This document shows, in pieces, positions 1-6,497 of a stretch of DNA of 64,000 nt. The stretch is from the NCBI GenBank assembly GCA_963776505.1, contig CAVZNH010000053.1:190112-254111 (forward strand), written 5' to 3'. The stretch is from JAMXLO01 sp963776505 (GTDB taxonomy: Bacteria; Pseudomonadota; Alphaproteobacteria; Acetobacterales; Acetobacteraceae). The notes under the pieces were generated by a model, which was not told the DNA's origin, did no database searches, and was given only the letters and a program-made list of their open reading frames with translations. Every line of letters starts with the position of its first letter. The first letter of the stretch is position 1. Position numbers and translations under genes: made by a program.

Positions 1-143
1 AATTGAAGGTAGCCAGGGCGATCGACGATATTCATCGCGCGCAGTGCCTGAATTATCTGAAAGCCACGGGCTTGCATCTCTGCCTGCTACTCAACTTCGG
101 CAAGCCTCGCCTTGAGATCAAACGCATCGTCCTGGGCCTGTAA
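1..143 (+). CDS. GxxExxY protein, C-terminal end only
   Basis: This is the last 46 or so codons of a gene that begins outside the window. The translation ends AQCLNYLKATGLHLCLLL, then NFGKPRLEIKRIVLGL and stop. The 'QxLNYLKxTG...LLxNFGxPRLExKR' pattern is the hallmark end of the small GxxExxY family, proteins of about 125 aa found widely in environmental bacteria. Their biochemical role is unknown; a PD-(D/E)XK-like fold has been suggested. Frame and stop are clear, but the N-terminus cannot be assessed. An IS3-family element lies immediately downstream. Confidence 0.8.
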   Translation, partial: LKVARAIDDIHRAQCLNYLKATGLHLCLLLNFGKPRLEIKRIVLGL

Positions 144-218
144 GGCACCGCCGCCCTTTGCGTGTTCTGAAGTTGACCCGGTTTCGTGGACACCGGACCG
201 TTTGCGTTCAAGGAGTCC

Positions 219-536
219 ATGATGGCCAAGACAAGATTGCCCTACGCAGCTGAATTCCGTCGCCAGATGGTTGAACTGGTGCGCGCCGGCCGTACGCCGG
301 AGGAGCTGGCGTCGGAGTTTGAACCGACAGCTCAGTCGATCAGGAACTGGGTTGCGCAGTCTGAGCGCAACGCTGGCCGTGGCGACGGTGGCCTGATGAC
401 AGCGGAGCGGGAGGAACTCAACCGACTGCGGCGTGAGAACCGCCAGCTGCGGCTTGAGCGTGAGATCCTCTCAAAGGCGGCGGCCTGGTTCGCTCGGGAG
501 ACGAACGCGATCCCTGTGAAGGGTTCCGGTTCGTGA
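219..536 (+). CDS. IS3 family transposase OrfA (DNA-binding subunit)
   Basis: A 105-aa helix-turn-helix protein that recognises the element ends. Residues about 8-50 (YAAEFRRQMVELVRAGR and following) form the IS3 OrfA HTH, with the conserved AQSIRNWV recognition segment. A C-terminal leucine-heptad region (LNRLRRENRQLRLEREIL) is the usual coiled coil for multimerisation with OrfB. The ATG at 219 is preferred over an in-frame ATG at 186 because AAGGAG lies 4 nt upstream. The stop overlaps the GTG of orfB as GTGA, so the two are translationally coupled; a slippery A-rich frameshift site is not obvious. Confidence 0.88.
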   Translation: MMAKTRLPYAAEFRRQMVELVRAGRTPEELASEFEPTAQSIRNWVAQSERNAGRGDGGLMTAEREELNRLRRENRQLRLEREILSKAAAWFARETNAIPVKGSGS

Positions 537-1582
537 GCGATCACCAGGCGGCGTATCCGACCACCACGATGTGCGAGCTGCTGGGTGTCTCCTCCAGCGG
601 CTACTATGCGTGGATCAAGCGGCGTCCGTCGCAGCGTGCCGAGCCAGACACGATGCTGATCGCGGAGATCCGTGTCGCACATGAAGCCTCGCGCGGCACC
701 TACGGTGCACCGCGCATTCACGCCGAGCTTGCCGCCAAGGGTCTTCGCGTCGGCCGCAAGCGGATCGCGCGATTGATGTTGCAGGTCGGCCTTGCCGGTG
801 TGAGCCGACGCAGGTTCGTCACCACGACGGTCAGGGATGGTGGCCGCCAGGCGCCGGACCTGGTGGAGCGCAACTTCACGGCGGAAGCGCCTGATCGGCT
901 GTGGGTCGCCGACATCACCTACATCCCGACATGGGCAGGCTTTCTCTATCTCGCGGTCGTGCTCGATGCGTATAGCCGTCGCATTGTCGGCTGGTCGATG
1001 GCCACGACACTCGCCAAACAACTGGTGCTCGATGCCCTGAACATGGCGCTGGCGACGCGACGGCCCAGGCAGGTGATCCATCACTCCGACCAGGGTTCGC
1101 AATATACCTCGATCGAATTCGGTCGCCGCTGCCGTGATGCCGGCGTGCGCCCCTCGATGGGCTCGGTCGGCGACGCCTACGACAACGCCATGTGTGAGAG
1201 TTTCTTCGCCACCCTCGAATGCGAGCTGCTGGCACGGAGCCGATTCAAGACACAGGCTGAGGCGCGACATGCGATCTTCGAATTCGTCGAAGGCTTCTAC
1301 AATCGTCGACGACGCCATTCCTCGATCGGATATCTCTCACCGGTCGACTATGAGCGGCGGCATCCCGCGACGCGGTCGATCCCGACGCACACCAGCCTGC
1401 CGTCGTGCTCGCTGCCGTCAAGGACGAGCCCTTCGGGCGGCCCCAAGAAGGGGCCGTCCTTGACCGCCGCTGTGCGCGACGGCCGCACCATCGTGCCGGT
1501 CGGGACGGAAGAATGGCCCCACCAAGGGTCGAACCAAAGAATGTCTCGAAACGGAACCCCAGTATGCCGTCAGATCAGATAG
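533..1582 (+). CDS. IS3 family transposase OrfB (DDE integrase)
   Basis: Catalytic transposase subunit of 349 aa with an rve integrase core. The HTH_21 region (LGVSSSGYYAW) is at about residue 15. The DDE triad is visible: D in RLWVADITYI (about 128), D in IHHSDQGSQY (about 188) and E in CESFFATLE (about 224). The usual family length is 270-290 aa. Here the recognisable sequence ends near GYLSPVDYERRH (about residue 280), and about 70 more residues of low-complexity read-through follow, crossing a strong hairpin. The native stop may have been lost by a frameshift near 1370-1400. Confidence 0.88.
   Translation: MSDHQAAYPTTTMCELLGVSSSGYYAWIKRRPSQRAEPDTMLIAEIRVAHEASRGTYGAPRIHAELAAKGLRVGRKRIARLMLQVGLAGVSRRRFVTTTVRDGGRQAPDLVERNFTAEAPDRLWVADITYIPTWAGFLYLAVVLDAYSRRIVGWSMATTLAKQLVLDALNMALATRRPRQVIHHSDQGSQYTSIEFGRRCRDAGVRPSMGSVGDAYDNAMCESFFATLECELLARSRFKTQAEARHAIFEFVEGFYNRRRRHSSIGYLSPVDYERRHPATRSIPTHTSLPSCSLPSRTSPSGGPKKGPSLTAAVRDGRTIVPVGTEEWPHQGSNQRMSRNGTPVCRQIR
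1417..1464. other. Strong inverted repeat inside the IS 3' end
   Basis: GTCAAGGACG (1417-1426) is exactly complementary to CGTCCTTGAC (1455-1464). A second perfect stem, GGCCCC (1439-1444) with GGGGCC (1450-1455), lies inside it. No T-run follows on either strand, so this is more likely an IS-internal structure that blocks read-in transcription or translation than a classical terminator. The role is inferred; the pairing is read directly. Confidence 0.5.
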
Positions 1583-1797
1583 CATGATCCCAAGCTCTCA
1601 CCTCTCCACTGCGTGATTTGCGGTTCCATTTTCCTTGCGGTCGGACAGACCGCGCTGGGCGGAACCAGGGCAGACGTGCACCATCCTGTACGCACTGATC
1701 CGCCGAAGACAGCTGCTCGGTGTTGCAATTTTGTAGAATGGTCCACATCATTGCGCGTCGGGCGGGATATTTGATGGATTAATCGCGCGAGGACGGA

Positions 1798-2247
1798 ATG
1801 ACCTGCTCGAGGGGCAACGCCGCACCAGATTCTCATACCAAGCTTCGTCTCTTTGCTGACGCAGCCGGTCGTTGCCAAAGCCCTGGCTGCAATCAGCCCC
1901 TGTTCATCGATGCCGGGCGTAAGAACATCCACATCGCCGAAATGGCTCATGTGTTTGCGGCGGCTGATGATGGCCCGCGCGCCAACGCCGAGCTAACCGA
2001 AGCCGAGCGGGGCCGCTACGACAACCTGATCTTGCTCTGTCCGACTTGCCACACGATTATCGACAAGGCGCCCGACGAGTATCCCGACGCGATGATCCTG
2101 CGGTGGAAACGACAACACGGGGAACGCATCGCCACGCTGTTCGGCGCCGTGGAATACCCGAGCCGAATCCAAGCGCGCGACGCCACCGAACCGGCTCTGG
2201 CGGAGAACAGGCTGGTTTTCGAGGACGGCCCCGATAATGATTACTGA
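1798..2247 (+). CDS. HNH endonuclease (reading frame as it stands)
   Basis: A 149-aa protein with the HNH/beta-beta-alpha-metal nuclease signature. It has a Zn-type C-x4-C pair (CQSPGC), a central His in IAEMAHV, an Asn in YDNLILLC, and the terminal CPTCH followed by IDK and the W-K-x3-H helix. This subtype with paired cysteines is common in defence and mobile-element nucleases that nick or cut double-stranded DNA. The ATG at 1798 follows GAGGACGGA, a good ribosome site. The open frame stops at TGA 2245-2247, but coding-like sequence continues to 2506. The intact protein was therefore probably about 235 aa and overlapped the next gene. Confidence 0.8.
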   Translation: MTCSRGNAAPDSHTKLRLFADAAGRCQSPGCNQPLFIDAGRKNIHIAEMAHVFAAADDGPRANAELTEAERGRYDNLILLCPTCHTIIDKAPDEYPDAMILRWKRQHGERIATLFGAVEYPSRIQARDATEPALAENRLVFEDGPDNDY

Positions 2248-2506
2248 TACGATCCGGAAAGCGAACTGGCGGCTCCTGGCGGGCGGATGCTGGCAACGGT
2301 CCTGCCAAACAATCGCAAGATCATGGCGGCTACCTTGCAGATGAACCGATGCTGGCAACGGTCTTAACGATGATGAAAAGCCCACCGCCGGTCGATTTCA
2401 GCAGCACATCGCCGATCTCGAAGCTCGGCATATCCTAGGCGAGCCTTCCGCAGTCGCAGAGCGCTTCCCGCCCGGAATGGCGCAGATATTCATGGACGCG
2501 CGATGA
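2248..2506 (+). pseudogene. Displaced 3' part of the HNH endonuclease gene
   Basis: Directly after the HNH stop, the same frame reads YDPESELAAPGGRMLATVL and on to LQMN at about 2345. One base further on the frame reads NDDEKPTAGRFQQHIADLEA, then ARHILGEPSAVAERFPPG, ending at TGA 2504-2506. Both segments look coding (charged helices, no stops), and the end overlaps the next start as ATGA. I infer that this is the C-terminal half of the HNH protein, separated by an extra in-frame stop and a one-base shift near 2346. Homologues of the HNH protein would confirm or reject this. Confidence 0.45.
2286..2363. repeat. 16-bp direct repeat within the HNH 3' region
   Basis: GATGCTGGCAACGGTC occurs at 2286-2301 and again, identically, at 2348-2363 (62 bp apart). 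The two copies are in different reading frames of the probable HNH tail. A slippage or assembly artefact is possible, since the region is also frameshifted. Confidence 0.6.
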
Positions 2507-3150
2507 CAGTGTCTACTCCGGGTCAGTTTGTAGCCGAGGCGGTTAGCAGCCACACTCACGTGAGCCGCGCAGAGTTCTTGGACGGTCAAGTCGTCGAGAT
2601 TTATCGCAAGCAAGACCCATCTTTCATCGTGGGCGTAGTGTCAGTTGCGCTGGTAGAGCGTGCCACGATCGAGGAGCTTGCTGACGATAACCGCATCGAG
2701 TTCATCTGCAACATTCCCCGCGAAGCAGCTTGGACCGGAGAGGCCATTGGCCTGGTACGCCAACACCGCATTGCCTTTGGGGGCATCGGCGACCTTTTTG
2801 CAGCGACGGGCAGCAAAGGTCCGGTTCGTGACTTCGTTCGAAGTGAGTTCGAGTTTATCGAACGCATCTTCGATCAGCATTCCGCTATTGCGCGCGTGGA
2901 GCGGGCCTATGACCGCGTCTACCGTCTCCACCGCCTCACCTTGCCTCCAGTCACGGTCGCCTTGATCAACGAATACGATCTGACAGCAGATCACACCCGG
3001 ACCGCTTGGCAGCGCTATGGGCCGTTCACAGATGTGCTTGCCAATAATCCGAACTGCCGCTGTACTGCTGAAGCTAAGGAGGCGGCGAAGCAGCTCAAAG
3101 TGAAGCTCCTGCCGCTGCGCCAGTTCATGGGGCGGCTAAACAGCCGGTGA
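2503..3150 (+). CDS. Unknown 215-aa protein, middle gene of HNH/NTase cassette
   Basis: I do not recognise this family. The protein is soluble, with no signal peptide or membrane segment. The N-terminal half looks alpha/beta (FIVGVVSVALVERATIEEL, then IEFICNIP). A helical middle (about 105-145) contains the string RVYRLH, an R-x4-H spacing that could be chance. The C-terminus (NCRCTAEAKEAAKQLKVKLL) ends in a helix-strand-helix pattern. Its ATG overlaps the upstream coding sequence as ATGA, and its own stop overlaps the next start as GTGA, so all three genes are translationally coupled. That arrangement, beside a nuclease and a nucleotidyltransferase, suggests a toxin, effector or partner role, but no function can be assigned. 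Confidence 0.72.
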   Translation: MTVSTPGQFVAEAVSSHTHVSRAEFLDGQVVEIYRKQDPSFIVGVVSVALVERATIEELADDNRIEFICNIPREAAWTGEAIGLVRQHRIAFGGIGDLFAATGSKGPVRDFVRSEFEFIERIFDQHSAIARVERAYDRVYRLHRLTLPPVTVALINEYDLTADHTRTAWQRYGPFTDVLANNPNCRCTAEAKEAAKQLKVKLLPLRQFMGRLNSR

Positions 3151-3434
3151 CAACGGGAGAACTGATCGACGCGGTGAAGAAGCTAGCCGCCGATCTGCCA
3201 GCGTGCAGCGACGAGGTCCGATGGTATTTGTTTGGCTCGGCGTTGCGCGATGCGTCGCGATCGGCTGACTTCGACATCGCGGTCGTGTGCCGCCCAGACC
3301 TTGCGCCCATCGTTCGTGAGCATCTGGTGCCTTGGTGCACGCGGTGGCCAGTGCACTTGATGATACTCACGCCGGCCGAAGACGCCTCCCTTCGTTTCAC
3401 GAAGGAGCAACGCGCAGTTTGCATCTACCCATGA
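3147..3434 (+). CDS. Minimal nucleotidyltransferase (MNT-like)
   Basis: A 95-aa protein with the polymerase-beta-superfamily nucleotidyltransferase core. YLFGSALRD carries the GS motif and SADFDIAVV the D-x-D metal-binding pair, as in MNT antitoxins and small NTP transferases. The third acidic residue expected on the next strand is not evident (PVHLMIL), so activity is uncertain. It starts at GTG 3147, overlapping the stop of the 215-aa gene by 4 nt, and is the last gene of the cassette. In known MNT/HEPN systems the NTase AMPylates a toxin partner. Here the partner is not a recognisable HEPN protein, so this is an analogy only. Confidence 0.68.
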   Translation: MTTGELIDAVKKLAADLPACSDEVRWYLFGSALRDASRSADFDIAVVCRPDLAPIVREHLVPWCTRWPVHLMILTPAEDASLRFTKEQRAVCIYP

Positions 3435-3572
3435 TGTGAGCGCGCGGCCCGTCGCAACGAAGGAACGGCGACGACGCGAGGGGCACCAACTGGTTCCACT
3501 GAACGACCGCCATGGCCGCGAAGCCGACGCGGGACGAGTTGGCCGACCAATCCACTGGCGGATGCTCCAATA

Positions 3573-4120
3573 TCAACCCGATCCGCCCCACAGCTTCGGA
3601 TCAGCCCGACAGATCGTGCTGCCGTCGTACCGCAGCCCCGCCCCGCGATCGAGCGCCAGGTGCAATGGTCCGTCGAGATCGACGACATCGGCCTGATGTG
3701 CGACGAGCAGCGCCGGCGCGATCCCGAGCGACGTGCTGATCGCGCCACCGGCCATGATCCGCAACCCCCGCCGCTTCGCCTCGTTCGCCAGCGCGAAGCG
3801 CCGCGGTCAGCCCACCCGCCTTGTCGCGCTTGATATTGATGGCCTGGTATTTCCCGTCGAGCCGGTCGAGATCGGCAAGCGTCCGGCAGGATTCGTCAGC
3901 GCAGAGCGGGATCGGACGCTCCAACCGCGCCAGCGCGTCACGGCTCAGCCGGCAGCGGCTGCTCGATTTGTACAACCCGCAAATCGATGAGCATCGGCAG
4001 GCATTCGCTGAGCTGGCGCTCATTCCAGCTTTCGTTGGCATCGACGATGAGGCGCGCCGCCGGCGCCGCTTGCCGCACCGCCCGCATCCGTTCGGCAAAT
4101 TTCTACGCAAGCACTCGTAG
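3573..4120 (-). pseudogene. Dipeptide epimerase / enolase-superfamily remnant
   Basis: Only the C-terminal half of an L-Ala-D/L-Glu epimerase-like (DgcA/YkfB, mandelate racemase-muconate lactonising superfamily) enzyme remains. Three frames together read RLIVDANESWNE, then PLCADESCRTLADL, INIKRDKAGGLT, GLRIMAGGAISTSLG and VVDLDGPLHLALDR, closing at 3573. The KxD/N, D and E barrel ligands of the family are present. Upstream of about 4120 the sequence stops matching (in-frame TAG, unrelated DNA), so the N-terminal lid and first barrel half are missing. There are also two or three internal shifts. This looks like a real truncation at the boundary of the HNH cassette. Confidence 0.7.
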
Positions 4121-4167
4121 GCCAAAGGGCAACGACGGTTCTCCGCCCAAAGCTAGAATTGGGCCGA

Positions 4168-5244
4168 TCAGGAATTTGTAAGCGTCGGCCACAGCGCATC
4201 GGCGCCGCCGGCACAGACATAGGCGCCAACCTTCGCTGCCCATTCAGCTTCGCCGCCGAACTCATCGCGCCACGACCATAGCCGGCGCGTGCTGAGCTGG
4301 AGCGAATACTCCTTGGTGAAGCCGATCGCGCCGTGCACCTGATGGGCGATCTCTGATGCAAGCGTCGCCGCATCGCCCACCCGCGTCTTGGCGATTGCGA
4401 TCAGGAACTCCTGCTTCGCCGGGTCATCGATCGACAGCGCCTCCACGCCGGCATCGGCCGCCGCGCCGGCGGCGGCCACCTGACCGGCCATCACTGCAAG
4501 GTTCTGCTGCACCGCCTGGAATTTTCCGATCGGTCGACCGAACTGCTTGCGCTCGCCGGCATAGGTCACAGCGGTATCGAGTGCGCGCTCCATCGCCCCT
4601 GCCATAAGCACCGCGCGTGCCAACGCGCCGCGCCGGTACAACGCGGCACGATCGATGCCCGCGGCGGTCGGCGCCACCGCATCACCGGCCACGCGCAACG
4701 CAGAAAAACCCAGCGTGTCGCGCGGCTCGCCCGCCATGTTGCGACCCGCCGTCACCTCCGCGCCCGCAGCGCCGTCCAGCGCCACCGCCATCGCGCCGTC
4801 CGGACCATCGGCGAGCAGCACGATTTGCGCGGCGTCCGTCGCCCACGGCAACCTGCTGGCGCGACCCGAAAGGCGCCAGCCATTGCCGTCGCGCTCGAGC
4901 GTCAGCCTGTCGCCGGCACGCACCGGCCCAACTGTCATCGGCTGCTCGCTCACTTCGAGCCCCGCGGCGGACGCCACCCACGCCGCCAGCATCGTCTCGG
5001 CAAGCGGGATGGGAGCGGCGAAGCGCCCTGCAACGCGCAGCACCGCGTAAAGATCGGACCACTCGGCGTCAGCTCCGCCAGCGGATTCCGGCAGCGCCGC
5101 GAGCGGCACGCCCGTTTCGCTCACCGCCTGCCACAGTGCTGCGGGGAACGTGCCCGTTTCGGCGCCGTCAGCCACCGCCTTCGTGCAATGGTCCTCGAAC
5201 AGGCGGTTCATGCTCTCCAGCAGCATCCGGGTTTCATCGCGCAT
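4168..5244 (-). CDS. Acyl-CoA dehydrogenase, small-subunit type
   Basis: A 358-aa FAD-dependent acyl-CoA dehydrogenase. The N-terminal helical domain is short. The middle beta domain covers about 120-205, and the C-terminal domain carries YAGERKQFGRPIGKFQAVQQ and HQVHGAIGFTKEYSLQ, the FAD- and dimer-contact motifs. The next gene on this strand, 11 nt upstream, encodes a second, longer acyl-CoA dehydrogenase. Such pairs (PimC/PimD-like) form heteromeric enzymes acting on unusual acyl-CoAs, so the two subunits probably work together. The substrate cannot be read from sequence. Confidence 0.88.
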   Translation of the reverse strand: MRDETRMLLESMNRLFEDHCTKAVADGAETGTFPAALWQAVSETGVPLAALPESAGGADAEWSDLYAVLRVAGRFAAPIPLAETMLAAWVASAAGLEVSEQPMTVGPVRAGDRLTLERDGNGWRLSGRASRLPWATDAAQIVLLADGPDGAMAVALDGAAGAEVTAGRNMAGEPRDTLGFSALRVAGDAVAPTAAGIDRAALYRRGALARAVLMAGAMERALDTAVTYAGERKQFGRPIGKFQAVQQNLAVMAGQVAAAGAAADAGVEALSIDDPAKQEFLIAIAKTRVGDAATLASEIAHQVHGAIGFTKEYSLQLSTRRLWSWRDEFGGEAEWAAKVGAYVCAGGADALWPTLTNS

Positions 5245-5255
5245 GTCCGCCTCCC

Positions 5256-6405
5256 TCAGCGCAGTCCGAGTCCGCGCGCGATGATGCCGCGCAGGATCTC
5301 ACGTGTGCCGCCCTGGATGGACAGCCGCGGCGCGTTCCCGATGCCGCGCGCCAGCATCGATACATACGTATCGACAGCCTCCAGTTCCGGCTCGGCCGGG
5401 AACAGTTGCCGCGCAATCACCGGCAGGTCCTGCTCGTAGCGCGTGCCGAGGTCCTTGGTGACCGCAGCCTCATTCAGTGGCTGCAGGCCCTCCTGGAGCA
5501 TTCCCGCGATCGACAGCGACATCCGCCGCAGCGTGGCGAGCTGCGACACCAGCCGGCCGAGCGCCGCGGCCGTGGCGCGATCCGGGTTCGGTCCGGCGAC
5601 CCGCACCATCTCGGTCAGCAGCTTGAACAGCACCAGGAAGCGATCGGGCCCGCTGCGCTCAAACGCCAGCTCGCTGGATACCTGGCGCCAGCCGTTGCCG
5701 ATCTCGCCGAACAGCCGGTTGTCAGGCACAAACAGGTCGGTGAGGAAAAGCTGGTTGAAGTGGTGCTCGCCCAGCAGATTGATCACCGGCCTGATCTCGA
5801 TGCCGGGAGAGTTCTTCAGGTCCACCAGGAATTGCGTTGCGCCGGCATGGCGGTCAACTTCGTCCTGGCCGTGCATCGGCCATCTTGCAGAACAGGATCA
5901 TATAGTCGGCGCGATGCGCGTTCGAGGTCCATAACTTGCTGCCGTTGATCCGGAACCCGCCGTCCACTTTCACAGCACGTGTGCGCGTGCCGGCGAGATC
6001 GGAGCCGGAATCCGGTTCGCTCATGCCAATACAGAATGACAACTCGCCGCGCACGATGCGAGGCAGGAAGTAGTCCTTCTGCTCGTCGGTGCCGTAACGC
6101 AGGATGTTCGGTCCGCTTTGCCGATCCGCGGTCCAGTGAAAACCAACAGGGGCGCCGGCGGCCAGCATCTCCTCGATCAGCACGTAGCGTTCGAACGCAG
6201 TGCGCTCGTGGCCGCCGTACTGCTTCGGCCAGGTCATCCCGATCCAGCCACGATCGGCCATCCTCCGGCTGAACGCCTGGTCATAGTCGCGGCGGTTGCC
6301 GAGAGAAGCGCGGTTCTCGTCGAGGAAGGCGCGCACTTCCTTGCGCAGCGCCTTGGCGGCCGGCGACAATTCGACCGGATCGAAGCGGAATGCCTGGAAC
6401 GTCAT
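5256..6405 (-). pseudogene. Acyl-CoA dehydrogenase, large-subunit type (frameshifted)
   Basis: Two frames give one complete enzyme of about 385 aa. From ATG 6405, MTFQAFRFDPVELSP runs through GMTWPKQYGG, CIGMSEPDSGSDLAG and RINGSKLWTSNAH to about 5870. From about 5876, VDRHAGATQFLVDL runs through FLTDLFVPDNRL to RLSIQGGTREILRGIIA. All FAD and substrate motifs are present, and a single shift near 5865 separates the halves. It lies directly upstream of the smaller acyl-CoA dehydrogenase in a two-gene operon and should pair with it. The break is probably an indel error. Confidence 0.82.
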
Positions 6406-6497
6406 CGCGCGGCCCTTTCAGCGTGGGAGCGCGACGATAGCGTGTAAGGGCAGCCGCTCAAGTCCTGGGAGACAGGCGCGGCGGCAGGCTCAGCCGA

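Larger units (their letters stand above)
174..1563 (+). mobile_element. IS3-family insertion sequence
   Basis: Two overlapping frames (orfA, helix-turn-helix; orfB, DDE integrase) make this an IS3-family element. The left end has the usual TGACCCGGTTTCGTGGACA-like sequence starting at about 174. A weakly matching inverted sequence (TGTCTCGAAACGG, then CCCCA) lies near 1541-1560 and may be the right end. The match is imperfect and I found no convincing target-site duplication, so the ends are approximate. The element separates a GxxExxY gene from the HNH/nucleotidyltransferase cassette. Confidence 0.7.

Noticed and set aside
1510..1550. tRNA-like fragment (GGTTCGAcc-type sequence on the minus strand)
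   Set aside because: The T-arm does not pair and no acceptor or anticodon arm can be drawn; it lies in the IS end.
2245..2247. TGA as a recoded (selenocysteine or read-through) codon in the HNH gene
   Set aside because: No stem-loop of the right kind follows, and a second, ordinary one-base shift is needed downstream, so sequence damage is simpler.
2880..2945. HEPN toxin motif (R-x4-H) in the 215-aa protein
   Set aside because: A single RVYRLH string without the usual polar residue after Arg or a clear HEPN helix bundle is too weak.
4617..5948. 443-aa plus-strand open frame
   Set aside because: Pro/Arg-rich shadow of the two acyl-CoA dehydrogenases; no family features.
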